Origin: Bacteroidales bacterium
Lineage (GTDB): Bacteria > Bacteroidota > Bacteroidia > Bacteroidales > F082
DNA: 64,000 nucleotides
NCBI GenBank assembly: GCA_024400425.1
Contig: JAKSMV010000012.1
Location: 1-64,000 of the forward strand
Direction of reading: 5' to 3'
Below are positions 9,168 to 17,501 of the stretch, one piece after another; the first letter of the stretch is position 1, and every line of letters begins with the position of its first letter. A program made the translations under genes and the position numbers. The notes beneath the pieces were generated by a model. That model did no database searches. It had not been told where the DNA came from and saw nothing but the letters and a program-made list of their open reading frames with translations.

Positions 9168-10085
9168 ATGCAAATGGCTATCGAAATCAATCACATCACC
9201 AAGCAATATGGCGAACAACTCGCCCTCAACGATGTCACGCTGAATGTTGACAAAGGCATCGTGGCACTTCTCGGTCCTAACGGAGCCGGCAAATCCACAT
9301 TGATGAAAATCATCACCTGCTTCATTCCGCCTACCTCAGGAACCGTGAGCGTCAACGGCTTCGACGTGATGGACAACCCGAAGGAAGTGAAGAAAATCGT
9401 AGGTTACCTGCCGGAACACAATCCGCTTTATTTAGACATGTACGTGCGCGAATACCTTCAGTTCGTGGCTGGCGTGCATCATCTGACAGGTAAGGAAGCC
9501 GAGAAACGTATCGAAGAAATGATTGAACAGACCGGCCTAGGTTTGGAAGCCCACAAGAAAATCGGCGCACTCTCGAAGGGCTACCGCCAGCGCGTGGGTC
9601 TGGCCCAAGCCATGATGCACAACCCGCAGGTGCTCATCCTCGACGAGCCTACTTCGGGCCTCGACCCCAACCAACTGGTCGATATCCGCAACCTCATCTC
9701 CAACCTCGGGAAGGAAAAAACGGTGTTGCTCTCCACCCACATCATGCAGGAAGTGGAAGCCATCTGCGAACGCGCCATTATTATTAATAAAGGTGTGGTG
9801 GTCGCCGACGACAAGATCGAGAACCTGAAACAAGCCAACACACCGAGCAACGTGGTCATCGTGGAATTTGAAAGCGAAGTCACGGAACAGCAACTGCGCC
9901 TCATTCCGATGGTAAGCAAGGTGCAACACGTCAAAGGCAATCATTGGATCATCGAGCCACAAGGCGAAGCCGACATCCGCGCCAACCTAATGAAATGGTC
10001 GGTCGAAAACAGCCTCATCATCAAGACCTTACAGAAAGAAGACATCAGCATCGAGGAAGCATTCCAAAAGCTGACAAAGGGTTGA
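9168..10085 (+). CDS. gldA: GldA-type ABC transporter ATP-binding protein
   Basis: A 305-residue ABC ATPase: Walker A GPNGAGKST at about residues 36-44, signature LSKGYRQRV, Walker B VLILDEP and H-loop LSTH. The blocks SVGYLPEHNPLYLD-type (VGYLPEHNPLYLDMYVREY) and LDPNQLVDIRN are characteristic of GldA, the ATPase of the GldA-GldFG transporter that is tied to gliding or T9SS function in Bacteroidetes. gldF and gldG are not adjacent, which is common outside flavobacteria. Start could also be Met3 at 9174 (MAIEINH), which fits the family slightly better. A -7 box TATCTTTG lies at 9149-9156, so the leader is only a few bases long. The presence of T9SS cargo in this window fits, but a gliding role is not shown. 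Confidence 0.87.
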   Translation: MQMAIEINHITKQYGEQLALNDVTLNVDKGIVALLGPNGAGKSTLMKIITCFIPPTSGTVSVNGFDVMDNPKEVKKIVGYLPEHNPLYLDMYVREYLQFVAGVHHLTGKEAEKRIEEMIEQTGLGLEAHKKIGALSKGYRQRVGLAQAMMHNPQVLILDEPTSGLDPNQLVDIRNLISNLGKEKTVLLSTHIMQEVEAICERAIIINKGVVVADDKIENLKQANTPSNVVIVEFESEVTEQQLRLIPMVSKVQHVKGNHWIIEPQGEADIRANLMKWSVENSLIIKTLQKEDISIEEAFQKLTKG

Positions 10086-10103
10086 TTTGTTTATTTGTTG
10101 AAC

Positions 10104-10174
10104 TGTTGAATTGTTGTTTTTTTGGCAATTCAGCAAATAAACAACCAACAATTCAACAATTTTACTTATTTTTG
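10104..10174 (+). promoter_or_regulatory. Inverted repeat (gldA 3' end) and metK -7 box
   Basis: TGTTGAATTGTTG at 10104-10116 is perfectly inverted at 10146-10158 and could end the gldA transcript. Directly after it TATTTTTG (10167-10174) is a -7 box, giving a metK leader of about 125 nt. I see no known riboswitch consensus in that leader, only a weak GTGG/CCAC pairing. Confidence 0.55.
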
Positions 10175-10306
10175 CCGCCGCAAACGTGGAAAGATTTGAT
10201 TTGATTGCAACCACAAGAAAAAATGCTAAAACAATGTTTTTTCCTACCTACACAATCTCAACAAAGCTTCCCGCAAATTATTTAATCAACATTTAAACAA
10301 TTTGTT

Positions 10307-11611
10307 ATGAGCTATTATTTCACCTCAGAATCAGTATCTGAAGGACATCCCGACAAGGTAGCCGACCAGATTTCGGATGCTATGTTGGATGAAATCCTGC
10401 GCAACGACCCGAAATCAAAAGTGGCTTGCGAAACCTTAGTCACCACCGGCCTTGTGATGGTTGCGGGCGAAATCCGCACCAATGCCTATGTCGAAATCCA
10501 AGATGTGGCCCGCCGCGTCATCAACCGCATCGGCTACAACAAGTCGGAGTACCAATTCGATGCCCAATCGTGTGGTGTCTTGTCCGCCCTTCATGGCCAA
10601 TCCAACGACATCTACATGGGTGTGGGCCGTGAAGACCCTGAAAACCAAGGCGCTGGCGACCAAGGCATGATGTTCGGCTTTGCCTGCAAGGAGACCGATA
10701 ACTACATGCCACTCACCATCGACCTCTCGCACCGCTTGCTGCGCGAGTTGGCAGCCATCCGTCGCGAAGGCAAACAAATGAAATATCTCCGTCCCGACGC
10801 CAAGTCGCAAGTGACGGTAGAATACGAAGAAGGTTGGAAACCTGTGCGTATCGACACCATCGTCATCAGCACGCAGCACGATGACTTCGTCAAGCCAACA
10901 GGCGAGATGACCCAAGAGGAAGCCGACCAACTGATGTGCGACACCATCGAGCGCGACGTGCTCAACATCCTTATCCCACGCGTCAAGAAACAGCTGCCCG
11001 CCAAACTGCGCAAGCTGTTTGCCGATGGCATGAAAGTGTTCGTCAACCCGACGGGCAAGTTCGTCATCGGTGGTCCTCACGGCGACACCGGTCTGACAGG
11101 CCGCAAAATCATCGTCGATACCTACGGTGGCCGCGGTGCCCACGGCGGCGGTGCCTTCTCGGGCAAAGACAGCTCGAAAGTTGACCGCTCGGCAGCATAC
11201 GCTGCACGCCACATCGCCAAGAACATGGTGGCTTCGGGCCTTTGCGACCAAGTGCTGGTGCAGATTGCCTACGCCATTGGTGTGGCTGAACCTGTTGGTT
11301 TCTACGTCAATACCGAAGGCACAGCCCATGTGAAGATGAGCGATGCAGAGATTGCCCAAAAGATACAGGGAATGGTTGAACTCCGCCCCTACTTCATCGT
11401 GAAGCGCTTCGGACTCACCAACCCAATCTTCGAAGAAACGGCTTCCTACGGCCACTTCGGACGCCAGCCCGAGACCCGCAAGGTTGAAGTGTTCTATGAA
11501 GACGACACCACCTTCCGCGAAGACGACAAAATCTACAAGAACGTCGAATTCTTCGGTTGGGAACGCCTCGACATGGTGGATGACATCAAGAAAGCCTTTG
11601 GACTGAAATAA
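10307..11611 (+). CDS. metK: S-adenosylmethionine synthetase
   Basis: MetK makes S-adenosylmethionine from methionine and ATP in the cytosol. The 434-residue protein carries the family motifs: [13 protein letters not shown] at residues 13-25, the ATP-binding [12 protein letters not shown], and the phosphate-binding loop [17 protein letters not shown] ([20 protein letters not shown]). It is longer than the roughly 385-residue E. coli enzyme, with an insertion around residues 150-185 that is normal for Bacteroidetes MetK. It stands alone, between its own promoter with a long leader and a strong terminator. Confidence 0.97.
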   Translation: MSYYFTSESVSEGHPDKVADQISDAMLDEILRNDPKSKVACETLVTTGLVMVAGEIRTNAYVEIQDVARRVINRIGYNKSEYQFDAQSCGVLSALHGQSNDIYMGVGREDPENQGAGDQGMMFGFACKETDNYMPLTIDLSHRLLRELAAIRREGKQMKYLRPDAKSQVTVEYEEGWKPVRIDTIVISTQHDDFVKPTGEMTQEEADQLMCDTIERDVLNILIPRVKKQLPAKLRKLFADGMKVFVNPTGKFVIGGPHGDTGLTGRKIIVDTYGGRGAHGGGAFSGKDSSKVDRSAAYAARHIAKNMVASGLCDQVLVQIAYAIGVAEPVGFYVNTEGTAHVKMSDAEIAQKIQGMVELRPYFIVKRFGLTNPIFEETASYGHFGRQPETRKVEVFYEDDTTFREDDKIYKNVEFFGWERLDMVDDIKKAFGLK

Positions 11612-11629
11612 GTTAAGGTTGATACAAAA

Positions 11630-11670
11630 CAAACCGCACCCCAAAGCATTTTGAGGTGCGGTTTGCTTTT
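11630..11670 (+). terminator. Intrinsic terminator of metK
   Basis: CAAACCGCACC (11630-11640) pairs with GGTGCGGTTTG (11655-11665) around a 14-base loop, and CTTTTG follows. Eleven perfect pairs make this a strong hairpin. Confidence 0.88.
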
Positions 11671-11695
11671 GTTAGATTGTGCGTGAATCAGACTA

Positions 11696-12229
11696 TCATT
11701 CAGACAGAGAATCCATCTCTTGCATCATCTCGAACTCCTTGACAATCTCTTCTGGAGTCATGCCGAGGAAATTCAAGGCAGCTTCAACCGAAGGGACAAA
11801 ATCGCTGCCAGGATAGTTGTTCAAGATTGTCTCGTACATCTCGCGAGCCTTGTCCAAATCGTGGAGCTGTTCATCATAGACCATCGAGCCTAAGACGAAC
11901 AAAACCATCGGAGACTTGTCGTTGTCGGGATAATTCTGGACGAACTTCTCGCCAATTTCAATGGTCTTTTCTGGTTCGAGGAAATTGACCGATAGGTCCA
12001 AAGCCTTAAACAGCCAATCAGGAGCACTGGCTTCGTCAGGATTCTGTTCGGCAAACTTGCAGAATTTATCCACCACTTCGGGCACGGCTTCCGCATTGAC
12101 AGGTTCGTCAGGATTCAGCAAGGTAGCTTCCATTTCCGTCAGTTCCTGTTCGGTAATCTTTTTCTCGCCACAGGCAAACATTCCGAATGCCAGAACAAGG
12201 GCGAACATAATTCTCAATGTGTTTTTCAT
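11696..12229 (-). CDS. Tetratricopeptide-like lipoprotein
   Basis: A 177-residue lipoprotein with a signal ending in FACG (Cys20). The mature part has helical repeats of TPR type: KTIEIGEKFVQNYPDNDKSP and KAREMYETILNNYPGSDF, the pattern of YfgC/BamD-like TPR proteins. Homologs in Bacteroidales usually lie next to def and ruvX, as here, but their function is not established; a scaffolding role in the envelope is the most one can infer. It ends with an acidic tail. It lies downstream of def and is probably co-transcribed with it, although an 81-bp spacer with a palindromic repeat separates them. Confidence 0.75.
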   Translation of the reverse strand: MKNTLRIMFALVLAFGMFACGEKKITEQELTEMEATLLNPDEPVNAEAVPEVVDKFCKFAEQNPDEASAPDWLFKALDLSVNFLEPEKTIEIGEKFVQNYPDNDKSPMVLFVLGSMVYDEQLHDLDKAREMYETILNNYPGSDFVPSVEAALNFLGMTPEEIVKEFEMMQEMDSLSE

Positions 12230-12282
12230 TGTTGAATTGTTTATTGTTGATTCGTTGAATTGATTTTGCGGGATTGTGAAAG

Positions 12283-12304
12283 GAGACGCGATGAATCGCG
12301 TCTC
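12283..12304. repeat. GAGACGCGAT palindromic extragenic repeat, copy 1
   Basis: GAGACGCGAT and ATCGCGTCTC are separated by GA, with TAC following, in the def-lipoprotein spacer. The same family recurs at 20233-20276 and 25805-25832. Confidence 0.8.
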
Positions 12305-12310
12305 TACAAA

Positions 12311-12883
12311 TCATCTGTGTTGTTTCTTCTTGCGAGGGAAAATCATGCGGTAATCCACATCGCACTTGCCTTCCGAAATGTCGCGTAACTTACTTTGCAG
12401 CAACACTTTGCGAAGTGGAGCAATACGATCAACGTGCACATGGCCTTCCAAATGGTCATATTCGTGCTGGATGATGCGAGCGCGGATGCCCGTGAATTCT
12501 TCAACGTGTTCCACGAAATTCTCGTCGAGATATTTGATGCGGATACCATCGGGGCGCATCACCTCTTCATAGATGTTTGGCACACTGAGGCAACCTTCCT
12601 TGAAAGGCACGTCGTCGCCAAAGGTCTCAAGCAATTCAGCGTTGATAAAAACTTGCTTAAAGTCCTTTCCGTCAGGATAATCGGGATAGAACGGGTTGCC
12701 ATCGACGATGAAAAGACGAATCGACTTGTTCACTTGCGGCGCGGCAAGGCCGACGCCTTCGGAATGGGCCAACGTCTCCCACATGTCGGAGAGCAGCTTT
12801 TCGAGTTCAGGATAATCAGGCGTGATGTCTTGTGCAACCGCCTTCAGGGTTGGATGTCCGTATGCTACGATTGGTAATATCAT
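12311..12883 (-). CDS. def: Peptide deformylase
   Basis: Removes the N-formyl group from nascent proteins; a cytosolic Fe2+ enzyme. The 190-residue protein contains all three motifs: GVGLAAPQ (residues 43-50), EGCLS (97-101, metal ligand Cys98) and QHEYDHLEGH (139-148, ligands His140 and His144, catalytic Glu141). Length is usual for the Bacteroidales enzyme, with a short basic C-terminal tail. It follows ruvX by 127 bp on the same strand, a conserved Bacteroidales neighbourhood (ruvX-def-TPR lipoprotein). Confidence 0.97.
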   Translation of the reverse strand: MILPIVAYGHPTLKAVAQDITPDYPELEKLLSDMWETLAHSEGVGLAAPQVNKSIRLFIVDGNPFYPDYPDGKDFKQVFINAELLETFGDDVPFKEGCLSVPNIYEEVMRPDGIRIKYLDENFVEHVEEFTGIRARIIQHEYDHLEGHVHVDRIAPLRKVLLQSKLRDISEGKCDVDYRMIFPRKKKQHR

Positions 12884-12912
12884 TTGTTGTGGTGTTTGTT
12901 TGTTGATTTGTT

Positions 12913-12960
12913 GACTGAGGGACTATGTGACTAAGGGACTGAGGGACTATGTGACTATGG
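12913..12960. repeat. Two 24-bp tandem repeats in the ruvX-def spacer
   Basis: Two 24-bp units starting GACTGAGGGACTATG (12913-12936 and 12937-12960) differ at one base; a decayed third unit runs to about 12984. The region is G/T rich and non-coding. Confidence 0.75.
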
Positions 12961-13010
12961 GATTATGTGACTGGGGAACTGGGAGAATTATTGACTATGG
13001 GATTTTGGGG

Positions 13011-13427
13011 TTAACGATGGATGGAACTCATGTAAGATTGCAAGATGATGGTGGCGGCAATGGTATCGGCCAGTTCCTTGTCCTGGCGTTTCGACTTGCT
13101 CAGTCCGGCGTCAATCATGGTTTGGTGAGCCATCACCGAGGTGAAACGCTCATCATAGCGCTCGATTCTCATGTCGGGCAACAGTTTTTTCAAGCGGTTG
13201 ATGATAGGATCGATGTATTTCGAGCAGTCGGAAGGATTGTTTTTCATATCCTTTGGTTCCCCAATGACAATGCACTCCACTTCTTCTTGCTTGAGGTAAT
13301 TAACCACAAAATCAGGAAGTTGAGCCGAAGCAACGGTAGTGAGTCCGTTAGCAATGATTTGCAAAGGGTCGGTGACAGCGATGCCGCAACGTTTCCTGCC
13401 CATGTCGATTGCCATTATTCTTGCCAT
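13011..13427 (-). CDS. ruvX: RuvX/YqgF Holliday junction resolvase-like nuclease
   Basis: RNase H-fold protein of the RuvX/YqgF family, which is linked to pre-16S rRNA 5' processing and Holliday junction metabolism. I place the start at 13427 (MARIMAIDMGRKRCG, 138 residues), because the metal-binding Asp of the first strand (AIDMGRKRCGIAVTD) normally lies within the first ten residues; the upstream extension to 13502 is hydrophobic and crosses a promoter box. Other motifs: VIGEPKDMKN and YDERFTSVMA. A -7 box TACCTTTG lies at 13446-13453 on the minus strand, just upstream of the chosen start, which supports it. Confidence 0.9.
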   Translation of the reverse strand: MARIMAIDMGRKRCGIAVTDPLQIIANGLTTVASAQLPDFVVNYLKQEEVECIVIGEPKDMKNNPSDCSKYIDPIINRLKKLLPDMRIERYDERFTSVMAHQTMIDAGLSKSKRQDKELADTIAATIILQSYMSSIHR

Positions 13428-13485
13428 TCCATTCAGTTTGAGCGGCAAAGGTACGAAAAATAAAAGAATGAGAGTGAATTGAAAA

Positions 13486-14592
13486 CTATTCAATAAACAC
13501 ACCAGGAATCTCCATCATAAAATCTTGAATTATTTGGCAAATTTCATCTATAAAGTCATGGTCTACAATGATAGCCTTTTCCATCATTTGCCGACATATC
13601 GATGCTTGCATATCCCCCTCATAAACATCATTGCCCAATCCGACTTCCTCGTTCCAAAAATACGAAAACGAATCATTAAAAGCTTCCCAAAAATCAGGTC
13701 TCAATTCATACCCTATCTTATTTTCAATTACAGCTTTTAAAACCTCTTCAGAAAACGCATTTTCCATATTTGGAGATATTAATTTCACAGGAAGCTTCTC
13801 TGGAGCAGCATTCCATGAAATGCAGTTCAGTCCACCTCCCCTTCTCAAAATGGTGTGAATATCGACCATGCGAATATTGCTTTTTGGAACTCCAAATATT
13901 TCAGCTATTTGTTCGAGTGCTTGTTCATCCTCAAGAGCATTCAAACGAGGCAAAATAAACTTATCATCAACCTGTAGAAAATTGATATATGCCCAATTAT
14001 CCTTATGAGGTTTATCCACATCATAGTGCAGTTCTTTAACAGTAAATTTCTTACCTAAAATAGACAACAATCGTTGCCTAAATTCCACATCAAAATCACA
14101 ATAATTGGTCATGACGACAGTCTTTTCATCAACAAACCGAACCATGCCATCAACATGTCCAAATGGCTCATGCTTATCCCATGGCAAAAACGTCAAATGG
14201 CTATAATCCAACGTCCTTGTCATTCGTGTTATCACTTCATCTACATTTCTGTTTTCTTCGAAAATTTTATCCGTACAAATTACCTGTTTCCCTTTCCAAA
14301 TAATATTTCCACCATCCAAAACCAGTCCTAAATCCTTTGGAATCAATGGAGAATCTGGCATCAGTTTGCTTCCATCCGTTATGTACTTTGGTTTGTCACG
14401 CAAATAGTCAGGAGCATAAGTGTAGATAATATACCTACCTTCCGGAGAAACAAGTGGCATAAAGTCACGCACCCAAATGTCGTTCGTCCCTTCAAGAAGT
14501 TCATACTCAATGTTTAAATCAACCAACGCAGTCTTTAATTCAGGCCAACAAGCATAATACTTTAAATAAGAAGAAAAATAAACTTTACTCAT
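13486..14592 (-). CDS. Agmatine deiminase / peptidyl-arginine deiminase family protein
   Basis: A 368-residue pentein-fold protein of the PAD_porph family, which hydrolyses guanidine groups of agmatine or peptidyl-arginine. Visible conserved residues: the substrate-binding IWVRDF (39-44), DGGN (93-96), the catalytic FGHVDG (His146, Asp148) and the nucleophile Cys257 in GGGLNCISWN. The N-terminus is short, and about 110 residues follow the catalytic Cys, more than in typical agmatine deiminases, which end soon after it. No polyamine genes are nearby, so the substrate is open. Codon use is richer in A+T than in the flanking core genes, which hints at horizontal transfer. Confidence 0.8.
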   Translation of the reverse strand: MSKVYFSSYLKYYACWPELKTALVDLNIEYELLEGTNDIWVRDFMPLVSPEGRYIIYTYAPDYLRDKPKYITDGSKLMPDSPLIPKDLGLVLDGGNIIWKGKQVICTDKIFEENRNVDEVITRMTRTLDYSHLTFLPWDKHEPFGHVDGMVRFVDEKTVVMTNYCDFDVEFRQRLLSILGKKFTVKELHYDVDKPHKDNWAYINFLQVDDKFILPRLNALEDEQALEQIAEIFGVPKSNIRMVDIHTILRRGGGLNCISWNAAPEKLPVKLISPNMENAFSEEVLKAVIENKIGYELRPDFWEAFNDSFSYFWNEEVGLGNDVYEGDMQASICRQMMEKAIIVDHDFIDEICQIIQDFMMEIPGVFIE

Positions 14593-14746
14593 AATTAATT
14601 AAATATCAAATAGTTAATAACCAATCGCTGCAAAGGTCAATTTTTCTTTCGACATTTCCAAATCTTTTCTCACAAAACCGAGAAAAAACTTTGTGAAGGA
14701 CAGATTAACAAGAACAAAGCCTAAAATATCCTCCTGAAAACAAGAT

Positions 14747-15412
14747 TCATTTGCGATAATAACGAGGAAGGCAATAGCGATACAATTTATCAACTTGCCG
14801 TTTATATTCTTCAATACTAGCTTCTAAATCAGGAGCGTTGCTATACCAAGTTCTAATATTACGCAATTTTGCTTTGAAAGACTCTTCATCGTTAGGTTTG
14901 CTCACCAGATTATGGCGGATATATCTCTTAGGCTGATCATTGGAAATAGTTGTTTTCTTCACCAAAGTAGGTAATTGCACACCACCCGTGACATCGCCCA
15001 AGTCACGAAAGAGTTCTGCCACTTTCAGCGGACCATCAAGGACAACTCCACTATCCTCTGCCACCAACTGGCGGATCAATATTCCGCCAAAACATGCATG
15101 GGAATTCCATTGGTATTTACTGCATGGATTATGAGGGTCTGACTTCATAGCATTACTTTCAAAATTAATATCGATGCCTCCAAAGTCGTTGATATACCAC
15201 CTCATTGACTTGCTCGCACGCGGATGAGCGATAAAATCAGGATGTTCAGGAGCAGAGTAATAGAATTCAATGTCAGCAAAACGATATGTCAAGCCACCGG
15301 CATTTTTAATGGCATATTGTGAAAATAGAACTTCCGCAATTTTATCAAAACGAATTTGATACTCGTTGTTCCCAACCGTGGACAAATCAAACAAAGTTTT
15401 TAATTCTTCCAT
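14747..15412 (-). CDS. Conserved protein of unknown function
   Basis: I do not recognise this 221-residue protein. The start at 15412 (MEELKTLFDLS) was chosen because the longer frame would run through a terminator and tRNA-His. The central part has a compact conserved look: LTYRFADIEFYY, HPDFIAHPRA, MRWYINDFGGIDINFE, and CFGGILIRQLV. The order of an aromatic E-F-Y strand, an H-P-D loop, a GIDI strand and a GGILIR strand faintly recalls 3-methyladenine DNA glycosylases, but this is only a resemblance. The C-terminal 60 residues are Arg/Lys/Tyr rich. It has a -7 box at 15433-15440. A+T-rich like its neighbour at 13486-14592, so the two may have arrived together. Confidence 0.55.
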   Translation of the reverse strand: MEELKTLFDLSTVGNNEYQIRFDKIAEVLFSQYAIKNAGGLTYRFADIEFYYSAPEHPDFIAHPRASKSMRWYINDFGGIDINFESNAMKSDPHNPCSKYQWNSHACFGGILIRQLVAEDSGVVLDGPLKVAELFRDLGDVTGGVQLPTLVKKTTISNDQPKRYIRHNLVSKPNDEESFKAKLRNIRTWYSNAPDLEASIEEYKRQVDKLYRYCLPRYYRK

Positions 15413-15440
15413 TTTTTGTAGAGTTTGATTTGCAAAAATA

Positions 15441-15475
15441 AAAAAAATCGCCGTAACCAAAGTTACAGCGATTTT
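15441..15475 (-). terminator. Intrinsic terminator of tRNA-His
   Basis: AAAATCGC and GTAAC arms (15444-15457) pair with GTTAC and GCGATTTT (15462-15475). On the minus strand the stem is followed by a T-run. It lies 5 nt after the tRNA 3' end. Confidence 0.85.
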
Positions 15476-15479
15476 ATTT

Positions 15480-15557
15480 TGGGGTGGAAGGTGGGATTCG
15501 AACCCACGACCCTCGGAACCACAATCCGGTACTCTAACCAGCTGAGCTACATCCACC
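15480..15557 (-). tRNA. tRNA-His (GTG)
   Basis: Cloverleaf with GTGGATG/CTTCCAC acceptor (one T-T mismatch), an extra 5' G at base 15557 opposite discriminator C as expected for tRNA-His, anticodon loop TTGTGGT (anticodon GTG), GGTTCGAATCC T-arm, and an encoded CCA (15480-15482). Confidence 0.95.
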
Positions 15558-15636
15558 ATCTGATTGCGGCTGCAAAAATAGAACTTTTTTCAATGCGAAG
15601 GCATATTTTGAAGAAAATTTTTTCGCCGCAACTTTA

Positions 15637-17424
15637 TCAGTCTAATTTCAGCACAGCCAAGAAGGCTGACTGAGGCACTTCCACATTGCCAATCTGACGC
15701 ATACGCTTCTTACCAGCTTTCTGTTTTTCAAGCAGTTTGCGCTTACGTGACACGTCGCCGCCATAACACTTGGCCGTAACATCCTTACGCACCTGCCGCA
15801 CCGTTTCGCGAGCGATGATCTTTGCGCCAATGGCGGCTTGAATGGCGATGTCGAATTGGTGACGCGGGATGAGTTCCTTCAGTTTCTCGCACATGCGACG
15901 GCCAAATTCGTAGGCATGGTCGCGGTGAATCAAGGTTGAAAGGGCATCCACCGACTCGCCATTCAGCATGATGTCGAGCTTCACCAGATTAGCTTCCTGA
16001 TAACCTGCCACATGATAGTCGAACGAGGCATAACCCTTCGAGATGGATTTCAGCTTATCGTAAAAATCGAACACGATTTCGCTCAACGGCATCTGGAATG
16101 TCAGTTCCACACGGTCGGTGGAGAGATATACCTGATTCTTCAGAATGCCGCGCTTTTCGATGCACAAAGTCATGATTGGGCCAGTGAAATCGTTCTTCGA
16201 GATGATTTGTGCGATGATATATGGCTCGTCGATATGGTCAATCTTGGTCACTTCGGGCAAACCGCTTGGATTGTGCACCTCAATCATCTCGCCATCAGTC
16301 TTATAGCATCTGAACGAGACATTAGGCACCGTGGTGATGACATCCATGTTGAACTCGCGGTCGAGACGTTCCTGGATGATTTCCATGTGAAGCAATCCGA
16401 GGAATCCGCAGCGGAAACCGAAGCCCAAGGCAGCCGACGATTCAGGCTCCCAGACCAACGAAGCATCGTTAAGCTGCAATTTCTCCAACGAGGCACGAAG
16501 TTCCTCATAGTCATCGGCATCGACAGGATAGATACCCGCAAAAAGCATCGGCTTCACGTTCTCGAAGCCTGCCACCGGTTCGTCGCAAGGACGTTCGACA
16601 TGCGTGATGGTATCACCTACCTTCACCTCCTTCGAGGTCTTGATGCCCGAGATGATATAGCCCACATCGCCAGCCGAGAGCGAGTCTTTAGGCACTTGCT
16701 TCAGCTGCAGCACACCGATTTCGTCGGCATTATATTCCTTTCCCGTGGCGAAAAACTTCACGAGGTCGTTGGTGCGCATCGTGCCGTTCATGATGCGGAA
16801 ATAGGCGATGATGCCACGGAACGAGTTAAATACCGAGTCGAAAATCAAGGCTTGGAGCGGAGCCTCTGGGTCGCCTTTAGGTGCCGGAATGCGTTCAACG
16901 ATGGCATCGAGAACGGCAGGAACGCCTTCGCCTGTGCGGGCACTCACCTTTAGGATGTCGCTCGGGTCGCAGCCCAACATGTCCACCATCTGGTCTTCGA
17001 CGATGTCGATCATGGCACTATCCATGTCAATCTTGTTCATCACCGGAATGATTTCAAGGTCGTGTTCCAAAGCCGAATAGAGGTTAGCAATCGTCTGAGC
17101 CTGAATGCCTTGAGTAGCATCCACAACAAGCAAAGCTCCTTCGCAAGCAGCGATGGAGCGGCTCACCTCATACGAAAAGTCAACGTGGCCAGGAGTATCG
17201 ATAAGGTTCAGAGTGTATTCCTCACCTTTATAATTATACTTCATCTGGATGGCGTGGCTCTTGATGGTGATGCCACGTTCGCGTTCGAGGTCCATGTTGT
17301 CGAGCACCTGGTTGACGAGTTCCTTTTGCGAGAGGGTGTTCGTAATCTCAAGCAAACGGTCGGCCAGGGTCGATTTACCATGGTCGATATGCGCTATGAT
17401 ACAAAAGTTTCGTGTATTTTTCAT
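15637..17424 (-). CDS. lepA: Elongation factor 4 (LepA)
   Basis: Translational GTPase that can back-translocate the ribosome and has been tied to ribosome assembly. The 595-residue length is standard. G-domain motifs are intact: G1 AHIDHGKST (residues 11-19), the DTPGHVDF G3 block, G4 NKID, followed by domains II, III and V-like and the LepA-specific C-terminal domain with [20 protein letters not shown] and [28 protein letters not shown] ending. Its promoter -7 box TATTTTTG (17432-17439) lies only seven bases before the ATG, so the mRNA may be almost leaderless. It is divergent from the rel gene. Confidence 0.97.
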   Translation of the reverse strand: MKNTRNFCIIAHIDHGKSTLADRLLEITNTLSQKELVNQVLDNMDLERERGITIKSHAIQMKYNYKGEEYTLNLIDTPGHVDFSYEVSRSIAACEGALLVVDATQGIQAQTIANLYSALEHDLEIIPVMNKIDMDSAMIDIVEDQMVDMLGCDPSDILKVSARTGEGVPAVLDAIVERIPAPKGDPEAPLQALIFDSVFNSFRGIIAYFRIMNGTMRTNDLVKFFATGKEYNADEIGVLQLKQVPKDSLSAGDVGYIISGIKTSKEVKVGDTITHVERPCDEPVAGFENVKPMLFAGIYPVDADDYEELRASLEKLQLNDASLVWEPESSAALGFGFRCGFLGLLHMEIIQERLDREFNMDVITTVPNVSFRCYKTDGEMIEVHNPSGLPEVTKIDHIDEPYIIAQIISKNDFTGPIMTLCIEKRGILKNQVYLSTDRVELTFQMPLSEIVFDFYDKLKSISKGYASFDYHVAGYQEANLVKLDIMLNGESVDALSTLIHRDHAYEFGRRMCEKLKELIPRHQFDIAIQAAIGAKIIARETVRQVRKDVTAKCYGGDVSRKRKLLEKQKAGKKRMRQIGNVEVPQSAFLAVLKLD

Positions 17425-17431
17425 TTGGGCG

Positions 17432-17481
17432 CAAAAATAGAAAAAAAATAGCGGTTGTAAGAAAGAATTACTCTACTTTTG
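17432..17481. promoter_or_regulatory. Divergent promoters of lepA and rel
   Basis: TATTTTTG on the minus strand (17432-17439) serves lepA; TACTTTTG on the plus strand (17474-17481) serves rel. Neither has a clear TTTG -33 element at 19 bp. Confidence 0.6.
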
Positions 17482-17501
17482 CAATCTAAAAACATTGGAG
17501 C

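Noticed and set aside
10175..10306. SAM riboswitch before metK
   Set aside because: No SAM-I, II, III, IV or SAH consensus elements are visible.
15413..15559. N-terminal extension of the unknown gene at 14747-15412
   Set aside because: It runs through a terminator and tRNA-His.
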